Assembly (NCBI GenBank): GCA_015039315.1 | Contig: WIDE01000028.1 | Span: 264,676 to 328,675, forward strand | Direction: 5' to 3' | Length of the DNA stretch: 64,000 nucleotides | DNA from: Clavulina sp. PMI_390 | Lineage: Eukaryota > Basidiomycota > Agaricomycetes > Cantharellales > Hydnaceae | Shown here: positions 22,801 to 34,001 of the stretch, one piece after another | Position numbering within the stretch: position 1 is the first letter of the stretch | How the letters are laid out: the number at the start of each line of letters is the position of its first letter | Made by a program: the position numbers and the translations under genes | The notes under the pieces: generated by a model | What the model saw: only the letters and a program-made list of their open reading frames with translations | The model's database searches: none | What the model was told of the DNA's origin: nothing

Positions 22801-25800
22801 TTTTCCGTGCACCTTGATGAGATGAAGAATTCATGGCTCATCGATCCTAATCGATCTAGATACTCGTGAAGTGCAACTTAACAATGCACTTGATACCCAA
22901 ATCCTTGTCACGATCCCCGAAGTTCTCTTTGACCTTTATATGAATCCCGCTCTTGCCAAGACGTGGCTCCCAAGAATCCGCTACGTGATTTTCGATGAAA
23001 TTCATTGTGAGCATTTTTTTCGTTCTGATAAGAACAATAAACATGGGCTCATTATGAAATAGCCATATCTGAGGAGCGGGGAACTATATGGACTCAGCTC
23101 ATTCTGATGACACAAAGCCCCGTGATTGGGTTGAGCGCTACTATTGGTGATGCCGCAGGGTTTAACGGCTGGCTTGAGAGCGTGCAAGTAGCACATGGTA
23201 TGTTTCGTCGTGCTTCTGAGTAGGAAAGAACCCTGACATCCTGTTCAGGTCACCAACATAGTCTGATCATGCATCCGCACCGTTATTCACACTTGCGGAA
23301 GTTCGTCTGGGATAGCTCGAGCTCCAAATCTCCTGTACGGTTTATCCACCCTCTTGCTCCTCTGGAGCTTCGATATGTCAACCTTCCTGCCGATCTTTCT
23401 CTTGAAAGCAGAGACTGCCTTGCTCTCTATCGTGCCATGCTGAAAATGGCCAATTCAAAAAGCCTCAAGGCTCGCCTAGCTCCTCTTGAGCCTAACCTGT
23501 TCTTTGAGTCTCGAGCAACTTCACTCCTCCGCCAAAAGGATGTCTTGGAGTACGAGGCGGCGCTGAAAACTGAGCTCAATGCCCTTGTGAGGTCAGCGCA
23601 TGAGAATGAACGAGACCTCGCGAATGAAACTATTGAGCTTTTGGCGCACGGGTTCATCGGCGATGGCACAGATGAGGAGGTCGACGCCCAAACTCAGTAT
23701 TACATGCCGAAGGAATCCATAGGAACCCAGCTTGTCTCTATGCTCGAGGTTCTTGACCAGCAAGACGATCTGGTACGTCCCGTTCTGAAGTGTTTGGTAC
23801 ATCAGATTCGGCTAACTATACGATTTTTAAATAGCCAGCCATCCTGTTCACATTCTCTCGCAACAAGATGGACCAAATCGCTGAGCATCTACTCAATTCA
23901 CTTATTGCTGCAGAGGAGAAATGGCGAGCTACGAGTCCAAAATGGAAGCAAAATGTCCAAGAATGGGACCGCTGGGTGAAGACCCAGTCGAAGCTCAAGC
24001 CTCGTGATGCTGGAAAATCCTCCAAACGCAAAGGAGGCGGTGGAGCCGCAGATGAAGACGGAGGCCGTCGCCAAGACGAGGAACGGGGGACAGAGGCTGC
24101 TGACGACGGGGTATCGCGCTTGCCTCCCGCTGGCATTCAGGACCCTGATGATCCCTCCCCAGAGTTCTCGTACTGCTCCTTCAAGAAGTATACGAGAGAG
24201 GAGCTCGAGGAAGATCTAAAGGAGTTGGCGTGGAGTAATCTCCCACAATGGGTCACCGATTGCTTGAGGAGAGGCATTGCGCTTCATCATGCCGGTATGC
24301 CGAAGGCCTATCGCTCCCTCATCGAAACGTGCGTGGAGCCTCAAATGCTTAGTATGGCGCTGAAGGACTAAAATTGACCGTCAACAGGCTTTTCCGCGTC
24401 GGCTATATTCGTGTGATGTTCTCTACTGAGACGCTTGCTCTTGGTATCAACGCTCCAGCACGAACATCGTAAGTGTTTTGGGGTTAGTCTAGTTTACTGA
24501 CTGATGCTCAAAGCTCTCTAGCATCTTCCTTGGAGACTCAAAGTGGCTCTCTCCTTTGCTATATCGGCAGTGCGCTGGTCGTGCGGGTCGTCGTGGGTTT
24601 GACTTGGTATGTGTTTGCTCGATATATACCACCACAGTCTGGATTCTGACGTCGCCTCAGCTCGGTAAAGTTATGTTCATTGGCGTTCCTCTTGCCAAGA
24701 TCTGCAAGCTCCACTTGGCCGCCCTTCCGCCCCTGACGGGTCGATATCCGATTTCTGTGACCCTGGCCTTACAGTCCCTTCGGCTCCTCGAGGGTTCTCA
24801 GAATGAAGCCGCCGCTAAAAAGGCGATAAAAGGCATTCTTTCTGTACCTCGACTTACAGTTGACACAGAAGCCGGTCAATTGGAGACTACTTACCTCCTG
24901 CGGTTCGGGATCGACTTCTTGCGTCGATCGAAGCTTCTCGATGCCGATGGCACTCCACTCACTCTCACTCCACTCGCAACTATGTTGCAAGAGCACCAGC
25001 CTGGGAACTTGGCCTTGGTATCCCTGTTCGGCGCAGGGTACTTCCACACATTGTGCAAGGACTTTGAGAAGGCGGCCAACAAGGGAGAAATTGCTCGGAC
25101 CATCATTCTGATCCTATCGCATCTCTTTGCGCGTCGGCCCATCTTGAAGTTTAACAAGGATCACTTGTTTGACCACCTGAAGCGTTCCGCATCTGTCGTG
25201 GTGCTTCCAGCCTTGCCTGGGGCTGCACGCAAGATCCTTGACGCCCATAATCAACAGGTTCTGGACTCATATCTTGGATATGCATATGTCTATGCCACCC
25301 AGAACGAAGATGACATGCCAGACGCGACCACCACTCCATTCGGGCAGACCCTTGAAGCTAAAGAGTCTCCAGAAGACATCCCCATCATTACGACCCTGCA
25401 GCAGCGCGCGGTTCGTTCCGAGACGCGATCGCTGTTTGCAGCAAATTCCGGGTTAGGTGATGTTTATTCAACAGTCAAGGAGCTTTGCACTACTGCCAGG
25501 GCCGGCATTCACCTACAAACGTTCATGACCCCATATCTCGATCTCCCAGACAAGAATACACGATGGGCCCTGAACGCGGCGCTTTATGACTTTTTCATTC
25601 ACGGCTCGGTATGTTGCAGGGACGGTTCCCTTACTTCTCACAGCCCCAAATTTGTCTGACTCATTGTTCTCTTTTTTCTTCCTTCGTTTCCTCAAGGTGG
25701 CTGAACTCAGCAGGGCCAATTTCATTGGACGTGGGCAAGTCTGGTATCTTCTTAATGAGTTTTTCCTCGTCCTCGAAGCCATCCAGACGGCCTTGGAGCA

Positions 25801-26050
25801 AATATTTAAGCGGGCCTTGCGCGGAGGCGGTGAAGGCGGGGGTGATGAAGTTTCTGGCCGCGAGCACGTCGACATTGACGATGTCAAGGAGGATGCTCAA
25901 GATCTGCTTTCTGGAGCAGGCGGGAAGGGGGTCAGTGCCGCTTTCCCAGAAAAGCCTCCGCAGTTGCCGGTTGAAGATTGGAATGTGTATTGCGCCTTTG
26001 TCTCAGTGCGTGTGGATTTCGAGGAGAAGTTCAAGGCGATGTGGGCTTAA
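19890..26050 (+). CDS. DDX60-like Ski2-type DExH-box RNA helicase
   Basis: Large superfamily 2 helicase of about 1,760 residues, close to animal DDX60 (1,712). The chosen ATG is 19890 ([20 protein letters not shown]). The N-terminal region has the DDX60-type pattern [40 protein letters not shown] low-complexity Lys/Ala/Ser-rich linker follows (about 21600-21900). Helicase motifs come in order: motif I VAPTSAGKT (about residue 775, split by an intron after the Gly), Ia [28 protein letters not shown], then [26 protein letters not shown] and motif [14 protein letters not shown] at about 1320. A winged-helix and helical C-terminus follows, to the TAA at 26048-26050. All catalytic residues look intact. 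Animal DDX60 is linked to ribosome surveillance and antiviral RNA responses. The fungal role is unknown. Confidence 0.88.
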
Positions 26051-26558
26051 TTGTAGCAATACTCCTGAGCTCGACGCTTTTGTTCCGTATTCTGTACCTT
26101 TGCCTGCTAGATTACGTGCTTTGTACACCTAGGAATGAGGCTGTTTATGAAAAAACGTGGCGTGCTCCTCGACTCCGAGTCGGGGTTTGAGGGGGCCCTG
26201 TGTGATTAGTTCCGTCTCCCAATAAGCGCCCTGCGACTGAACGAGGTAGACCCCCAGTTGACCCCCTCCTCAGCCTTCTGTGTCAAGCTCCCGCCCTTTT
26301 TTTCTCAGCCTTCGTTTTGCCAAAAACTCGGTATAATTATTCCTGTTGTAATCCCCCCCTCAAATTTCCATCCCGCACTTGTGAAACCTTCGCAAGCGGG
26401 CTGGTGTCAACACCCGACAACGAGGTCTCTCTGCCCGTTGCCATTTTTCTTTCTCCCATCTCTGAGCCAGCAAGACCCACCATATCTTATTTTCCTGCTG
26501 TCGTGGTATAATCTCGGCCCTCCCGAGTCTCTCCTTCCTGTCTCCCACCAGAGCAACC
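26051..26558. promoter_or_regulatory. Upstream region of the phosphodiesterase gene
   Basis: 508 bp between the helicase stop and the phosphodiesterase ATG. It is pyrimidine-rich from about 26270 on (runs of CCCTTTTTTTC, CCCCCCTC), typical of fungal 5' UTRs. No clear TATA box was found. Confidence 0.4.
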
Positions 26559-29222
26559 ATGGTCTTTTGCTCCCATCCCGCTCGCGATCCCTTCACCTCC
26601 CGATTACTTCGAGCAGAAGACTTTTATCTCGCCCAGTACAATGCCACTCGCAGGCGGAGTGTCGACACCGGCGGCCTAGCCCTTGCTCTCCAGGAAAATC
26701 GCTCGCCGTTCCGCTTTGCCAACGAGGGACAGGCACGCGGAGATGATGACCAACATGTATCGATGCCGTGAGTATCCCCTTGCTATGAGCTGCTCGTCAA
26801 GGCTCAACGCCCCATCCACTCATCGCACACTCATCTATCCACAGATATGCCGAGATGCTCTCTCGTTTGTACATGCAGACCACACCTGAGAGCTGTCTGC
26901 CCGATGACGACTCACCACAGTCCATGGCCCCCTCAACCCGTTCACATCTCATCAGTACGGCAGGCTCATGGGCATTCGACTCTCTTTCCTTAACGGAAGA
27001 GGAGCTCTTCGAGACGACATGCCTAATCTTTGATGTCCTCTTCACGATCGAAGGAGCTACTGATGCCTATGGGATCAGCTCCCACCAACTTCGTCCATTC
27101 CTCCAGGCCATGCGCTCCGTCTATAGCCACGACAACACTTACCACAACTATCAGCATGCTGTCGATGTTCTTCAAGCCATGTACACATTCCTTACGGATG
27201 CAGGCTGTATCCCGCCCATCTCCATCCTGGAGGACCCAACAGCTCTCACAACCCCCTCCTGGAGGCGACGTACCGGGCAAACCGGCACCCTGAAGGATGT
27301 CCTCGATATTGTAGACATCTTTATGCTCTTCATTGCCGCATTGGGGCATGATGCTGGGCACCCAGGTCTCAATAATGGGTTCATGGTGCGTCAGGATTCG
27401 ATTGTTGTTGCCCCTGTCGGTTATGGCCACTAATATTTCTCCTGAAGAAATCTGCTGGAACATGCCTGTCATCGCTATTCAACCACTCCTCTACGCTGGA
27501 GCGAATGCATTGCACTCTCCTCCTTCAGCTGATGCGAAATTTTGGCTTGGGTCATCTAATTCGGAACGATGACCTCGTGTTCGGTCTTCCTGAGCCCCTT
27601 CGTACTTCCCTCGTGGAGACCGTTCTTGCGACCGATATGAGTCTGCACTTTGGTTGGATTCAGCAATTCAACTCGATGATCGACCAACGCGCTGCCAACC
27701 AGGCAGAAGGCAACGACCCTCGCAGGGTGAAGCTCCTGGCCTGCCAAGCGTTAATGAAGTGTGCTGACATATCCAACCCTGTGAGCATGCTTGATTGCAC
27801 GATTTGCCTACCACGCGACTGACGCACGCGTGGCTTTCTTGATTTTGACAGGTCCGGCCTCCCGCGATTGGCGAAGCGTGGTCGCGTGCCCTGATGCACG
27901 AGTGGTACGCCCAGGCCACGCTTGAGAACTCTATGGCCCTCCCCACCTCTGTGCCTTCCAAGGTGCCGCCTCCCAACCGGCCCTCGATCTTCACACCCCT
28001 CCAGGAGCCTGGCACATCATCGTCACATCAACGGCATGCCGCACTATACCACAATCAAGCCGACGGGTGGGATATTAGTGAGGTGACAGCTGCTAAGGAG
28101 CAAGTGAAAGTCCAAGTTGGCTTTGTCGATGTCTTCACTGCTCCACTGTACACTGCCCTGGCTCGTTTTGCTCCTGAACTGGCACATTTCAACACCCGCT
28201 GCATGCAGAATCGGGAAGTATGGGATGCCAAATCCACCGAGCTAGCCGGACTAGAGGAGCAGCTCGAAAAAGCTCTACCAGAACCCGCTGCCGGCCTTTC
28301 ATTGGATGAAGAGCCTGAAGATACCATCGAGTTCACAGAACCTTTTCCTTCAACAACCCAAAATGGGACACCATCTCGCCCAGTTACCCCACCATTACCC
28401 TCTGCTCGTATGATGTCCGAAAACGACACACGCTCCTCCATTGACTCATCAAACCCTCTCTTCTCCCCAGGTATGCTGTCTGATTTCTCCTTTGGAGGGG
28501 GTCGGCGAGCTTCTGCAACCACAGTCGCTTCATCTTTCGCATCGATGGACGACGCAGAGTCAGGAGGGTCTGGCGTGGAGCTCGACAACACCCCAAAGCC
28601 TCAGAGAACTCTCTGGACGAACCAATTCCCCTTTTCCAGACACACGCGCAACCTCTCCACTGTTTCCACGTTCACCAGCACATCGGGCGCTTCGTCCTAT
28701 TACACCGCGCGATCGCGTACTCAATCCATTACTAGCATTAGTTCAAAACAGGATTTAGATGATCCTCCTCAGCCGGCTACACGCACCCCGATCCCAAATT
28801 TTATTCGTGAGCATGCTCGCATATCTGTTGATCCTCGACGCCTTGGACGTCGCTCTCCATTCAGGGTATCCTCCCTTCACTCCCCTGGACCAGCCCCCGA
28901 CTCCCCCTCTCCTCTACTCCGAAACCTGGAGCTGGACGACCGTAAGCTCCGTTCACGAGTGGGCCACTCTGTCTCCTCAAGCGTCGACCATGTCTATCGT
29001 CCTCCTCTCGGTGTCGAGTCCATGCAAGCCGCGTACCTAGCGAGCGCTAGAAACCAAGCTGGAGTCTACAGTCCAATCGACGAACCAGAAGAAGAGGCAT
29101 TTGGTCGCGTAGGCGGGATCCGGGGGCCCAGTGGATTTGGGTATGGAGAGTTCCCTTATCGACGCAGGTCCGCTGGGAATGTAGGTCCTTATGTTCGACC
29201 GCTCGCTGCAGCTGTTCGATAG
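26559..29222 (+). CDS. PDE2: Class I 3',5'-cyclic nucleotide phosphodiesterase (high-affinity cAMP PDE)
   Basis: Hydrolyses cAMP to AMP and so limits protein kinase A signalling. Four exons join in phase: 26559-26767, 26845-27385, 27448-27780 and 27852-29222 (817 residues). The metal-binding HD-domain motifs are complete: YHNYQHAVD (about residue 168), LGHDAGHPGLNN (about 238) and MKCADISNP (about 355), followed by EAWSRALMHEW. The catalytic domain ends near residue 480. After it comes a tail of about 330 residues rich in Ser, Pro and Thr. RRxS/RRRS sites that fit the PKA consensus occur near the N-terminus (TRRRSVD) and in the tail (GRRAS, YRRRSAG). Such sites suggest feedback by PKA, which is inference. 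Confidence 0.94.
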
Positions 29223-30100
29223 CTCAAGTTCGCTAGCCTCGTCCATCCATCCGTCTATCCATCCAAGCATTCGTCCATCATCCATCACCACACTCATCAG
29301 CTCATCTTCCTTCGACCTTTCTTTGTCTTTTTTGTCACTTGGTTCTCCTGGGCTTGCGCTCCTAGTATGTACCTATAAATGAAGTCCCTCTGCTTCATCC
29401 TCCGATCCTATTATTTGGTTGGGGTGAAGTCGATGCGATGCAACTTTTCCTCCATGTTGACACATTTTGCATTTTGGCGCTGTATCGGTATTTCAGTTTC
29501 TTCTTTCTCCGTTGAGGCTCTCTGGTTTTCTCCATTATCATAACGTAACACACTTGCATACGATTCGATGATACTTTCTGTACCTCCATTACATCACGTC
29601 TCGGTACGAAATAGACACGTTATCAACCATCTCTTGGGTCGATGAGGAATCTGGTCACAGCCTGGGTAAACACAACTTGAATGAGTTCTGCTTTTGACTG
29701 TTGTGGAGGCGCCAATATCTGGGGTCTTGAGCAGCGCCATCACCACCAGCTGGCCATTTCTTGCTTCTAAAATTGATTGAACTAATCCGAATTCAACACC
29801 CTGTGCAGTTCTCACTGGAACTTTCGGCTTGTGGTGACTCCGATCCATCCTAGTAAATCGAAAGCTGTGGGCGTCTCTGCTGTGTCATCGAGGACCACTC
29901 AATCGTTGGGCCAAGGAACAAGGAGCTTTTAGGGTGGGATTACTTGCTTCTCGGAAATATAAAATGAGTGGCTTTTGTCGATTTTGACTCTCCTGAGAGC
30001 AGCGCCCCGTCATATCAGTGTTCAGCCACTGACCACCGCAGTCATCAACACTCGACTATGATTGGGGCATATGGCACAGCGTTCTCGTCGATTTCACGTC
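29223..30100. other. Intergenic region with ATCC-type tandem repeat
   Basis: The presumed phosphodiesterase 3' UTR (29223-29390) is CT-rich and carries an imperfect TCCA/ATCC repeat at about 29241-29290. No gene was supported in the rest of the gap. Confidence 0.5.
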
Positions 30101-30229
30101 GAATGATAAGGAAAATATATAAGGGGATGTGGCATTCAAAGACCCGTCAGCGTCTGCTTCGTTCCCCCAACTCTCCCTCGACACACTTCCCTCAACTCTT
30201 AGCCGTGGTCTTCACCTCTTCAGTCTGGC
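30101..30229 (+). promoter_or_regulatory. TATA-containing promoter of the 30.2-kb Zn2Cys6 gene
   Basis: AATATATAAGG at about 30113-30124 is a good TATA box. It lies about 110 bp before the ATG at 30230, followed by a pyrimidine-rich leader. Confidence 0.55.
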
Positions 30230-31225
30230 ATGCCTGTGGGTTCGAAAGATAAGTCATATAGCGGCAGCCGGTCCAAGGCTGCTCCATATGAGAACTTATC
30301 CTTGGGCGCGCAGCGCATTCCGGGACGGAGCGACGAAGTCGATGGTGAAACGCAGAGCCTGCGTTCCAAAAATGGATGCTTAACCTGCCGGTAAATCTTA
30401 GCGTCGATACTTTATCCTTCTTACCATCGCTGAGATATTTTCTGTAGCCTCCGTAAGAAGCGGTGCGAAGGGCAATATTCTGGAGTACCTTGCACTGCCT
30501 GTGGTAATCGCTACGAATGCATGGGATATCGCCACGGCAGACCGGGTTGGATGAAGGGGGTTGGTATTTCTTAAGAATATCTGCTTAGCATCATATCGCT
30601 TATCATTTGCTGCCACCCTTGCTAGGCTAATCTCAAATTGATGAAGGAGCGCCTAAGGTGCAAGAAGCCTGGTGAGTATATATCAAACCATCGAGGGCCA
30701 TCCCGCCAGGCATGAATGACGTTATTTCGCCCAACAGGTGAAAAAGTCTCCTTCAAAGGTATCTACCCAGACGACTGGGTCCCCGATCTCGTCCCCCCGT
30801 GTCCCGATGTACCCTCTCCCTCAACGACTCCATCAATCTCTCCGGCATCGGCTGATTCTGCATACACCAACCCTGACACATTCCTCTCCAACTTCTTTCA
30901 ATCTATTGACCTCCACGATAACCCTATCACTCCCGATGATACATCTCCCTCCGCCATAAATTTCCAAGACCCTCAATATGACCCGACCCCGCCGTTCCTC
31001 TGGGATACGATGGGGATTATGCCCGTGCCCCAGCTCGTTGGAGGATACCCTCCAATTCTACCACCAGATCAGGTTCTTCCTCACCTCAACAGTGGAACGC
31101 CGCCTCTCATCTTCACCAATTTTGGGATCATTTCGAACAAACCTGATCCCAACGCCGTGCTTGGAGATGACGGGTCGCCCACAATCAACGACCTGCTCCA
31201 GGGTTGGCCGGTTCCACTGCAGTAG
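30230..31225 (+). CDS. Small Zn(II)2Cys6 DNA-binding regulator (compact family member 4)
   Basis: Probable nuclear transcription factor of about 270 residues. The finger reads CLTCRLRKKRCEG, a short loop, then CTACGNRYECMG: C-x2-C-x6-C-x8-C-x2-C-x5-C. The last spacing is one residue shorter than the usual six. Introns split it after CLTCR (phase 2, at CG|C), after GWMKG and within KKPG. After the finger come CMGYRHGRPGWMKG, a basic helix (KLMKERLRCKK) and FKGIYPDDWVPDL. These match features of the three paralogues at 58.6-64 kb. The C-terminal part is Pro/Asp/Ser-rich without the fungal middle homology region, ending WPVPLQ. The target genes are unknown. Confidence 0.8.
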
Positions 31226-31887
31226 TCGCTGCCCCACTTCTTGCGTCAGAAACGCAACTGGCAGCTGGGTCCGCAACATCAGGGTATAGAGAGCTCACGC
31301 TTGGACATTGTTGTGTGGTTTCGTTCAATGGCATGTATAACCGGTGGAGGGTTGGAGGGCTTTCCGTCTTTCTTCAATGCAACATTGGTCTATTCTTATT
31401 TGGTTATTATTAGAGTGTAGCTTCTCTTATACTCTTGTCTGTCACTCTTGTAATAACAACTGAACGCGTTCGCGTCCGAATACAGTGTCTCATGTTCTTT
31501 GCTGGTCGGTACTGGGGGTCGAGGGATAATTACCCGAGGAAGAAGGAATAGCTATGGCCCACTTGAAGAGCTTGTCAAAGTAGGTTAATTGCAAGCAACA
31601 TCTCACACGGGTGGGCACTCATTCGCGGGCGTCAAACTTTCCACGATCAAGCACATGCAGGAATATAGCAGAAGAATGCAACAATAGTGGCCCAATTTTT
31701 GATGAAGCAAAGTATTCTTGATGATAAAACAAAACTTATTCGAGGAATGGTGACCATCGGCCCTTTTTGTGCAGCTTTGAGGGTTCTCACGATTTGTTTA
31801 CGTCCGCTTGACAACCTCGGTCTTCAGCTCCTTGCGCTTAGTTTAGCGCAGAACACTCGTGGGCTGGGCGTGTATCCAAACCATAGG
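31226..31887. other. Intergenic region without a supported gene
   Basis: About 660 bp between the Zn2Cys6 stop and the Cue1-like ATG. No exon chain or repeat was recognised. Confidence 0.4.
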
Positions 31888-32996
31888 ATGGATTCCGACG
31901 TCATAAATGTACTGGTTGCGGTGGTTGTGATCTTTGGGCTTGTGAGATGGTGGGGTCAGCCAGGTTCGTGTGACATGATTTCCCCAAGTCTTCATCTCTT
32001 CTATTGTTTCCTAACTAGTACCCGCCACACCACCAATATTCTCTTGATCTACTGCGCCCCACACTCTATAACACTCCATTTCTTGACGACTCCTGCCATA
32101 TACGATTGATCCGACGGCTGCTATGTTACCTTTCGTTCGGACCTCGTCCACCTCCTTCTTGCTCAACATCCACGATCACAGGGACACCTGCCAATGGCAA
32201 CAATCCAGCGCAGCCATCCTTACCTTTCCGACCCAAGACAGTGACTCCAGCAATGGTATGAGTCACGTTCAATTAGTCCTGACCACTCTGTGTCACTAAG
32301 GATCCCACAACTTTCACTTGCCTTTTCATTGCGCTGCTTGTGGACGAACAGATCGCTTCCGTGCAGAGCGCCTTTCCCCAAGAACCAAGGTATGGCTCAT
32401 ATGAATTCCAAGCCCACCTATCGCGGCAATTTATTTACCCCGTTTTCTGGTTTCGGTGCACAGAGCGAATGTTCATTATGACCTGCTTCGAACCGGGAAT
32501 GCTCAAGTCACCAGTAACACTTTGATCGAAAAAGGGTCTCTGCCTCAGGTGAGTGTTGACTCATTATTTTGCCTCATCAAGGAAGGTAATTCAACTTGCT
32601 GTCGTCATCAGCCGCCCCCTGCCTTCTTCCAACTGTATCCTCAGCCTGATCAACCTGCTCCTGAGTCATCTCCAGCGAGCGGCACAGCAGCACCCGCCCT
32701 TTCGTCTTCTAAGAAGGGTACTAATCTGATCCAACGCTTCGGACTCGAAAAGGAAGTAGCCGCCCAGGACGCCAACTTGTTAGACGCCTCCGGGAAGCCT
32801 GTGTGGCTGGGAGCATTCGAGAATAGCCCATTAAGCCTGCAGGAACGGAAGGCGCACATGATTTTGACATCTCGACAGTGCGTGCTAACGATCTGCAAGG
32901 GCTAATTACCCCAGCCACTCACTTACTCATCGTAGGAAAATGTTGACAAAGCGTTCCAAGGGGAAAGGCAAGGAGGCTGCATCATCTTCCGCGTGA
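31888..32996 (+). CDS. CUE1: Cue1-like ER membrane CUE-domain protein
   Basis: Predicted to recruit and activate the ubiquitin-conjugating enzyme of ER-associated degradation. The ATG at 31888 begins MDSDVINVLVAVVVIFGLV, a single N-terminal membrane anchor, followed by WWGQPG. Exon 2 (GTPANGNNPAQP.. to TVTPAM) leads into the CUE domain. That domain spans two exons: IASVQSAFPQEPR, then ANVHYDLLRTGNAQVT and SNTLIEKGSLPQ. A Pro-rich linker follows. The C-terminus NLIQRFGLEKEV, then SLQERKAHMILTSRQKMLTK resembles the E2-binding helix (U7BR/G2BR) of Cue1 and AUP1. The chain ends KGKGKEAASSSA and TGA at 32994-32996. About 200 residues, matching Cue1. The acceptor before IASVQ is the least certain border. 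Confidence 0.82.
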
Positions 32997-34001
32997 TTGG
33001 TTGATCCTTTGCTCTATTCTCCATCGTCCACCCGAACTGTATTTCCTCACTCTCGTTACGATTCCCCTGCTTGGGCTATACGATCACTTCTCACACCCTG
33101 TCCGATCGAATATTTTCAAACTCGATGTCGACCTATAGTTTCGTTTCAAGCTTCCGTGCCAGTGCGAGATCCGACTATCGGCTTACACCGGCCCCTGCAA
33201 TTCCGACTGAGCTCGTGGTTCATTGCTCTTTCGATCATTGTCGTGGAGACGCGCCGTCGTGCTCCATCAAGTGCTCTCGGAAACTTTATAATTTTCATCT
33301 GAAATTCCACTTGCGCCGTAGCCCCATTGACTCGCTTGGTGATCGAAGCACGTTGGCAAGAGTGCGTCATCTGCTATAACTTGCACGAATTAGCCTCAAA
33401 TGATGGCGGGGTATCACACTTGAGGCGGCTGAACATTACCCGTCCGGAAAGGCCATGATTCTTGGCGAGCGTGCATTACGGCAACTGGCCCACGTTGGAA
33501 TCCGTCGATCACGGACAACGGCACCGTCAAGCGCTCCAGGAAAGGAGTGAGGTGAACTATGAGCACTCCGTCCCAGTGCTCCTCCTATGTAGGTATTTGT
33601 TGGCTAAGATCCGTTGGGGCCACTCACTCCAATTCAAAGCTCAGAGTGACCGGCACGTCTGAGCAAAGACAACAGTTATATTAGAAACCGGGAGATCCGA
33701 GAGGAGAAAGACATCAGCAGCACAAAGAGCGGAAGTGAGATAAATCTCAGATGACACAGTACAGTACAGAACAACTACACAAGCAACAATGTACAAGAAC
33801 AGGTATTTTGGTCCATGTACACAGTTTCGGACCAAGTAGAGTAGATCGAAGCACAACCAACACAGCACAGCCAGCAAAATAGTATTCAGACGACCCAAAA
33901 GAGGGGATCAAATCCCGACGCGCTCAGTTCATCACATCTGCGCGCCGACCCAGCGAAGTAGCTGACCAATTCAGCCAGCCACTTCGCGGAGAATCGAGCG
34001 C
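32997..34001. other. Intergenic region without a supported gene
   Basis: About 1 kb between the convergent Cue1-like and DUF6534 genes. Both 3' UTRs should lie here. Frames inside are short and show no recognised family. Confidence 0.4.
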
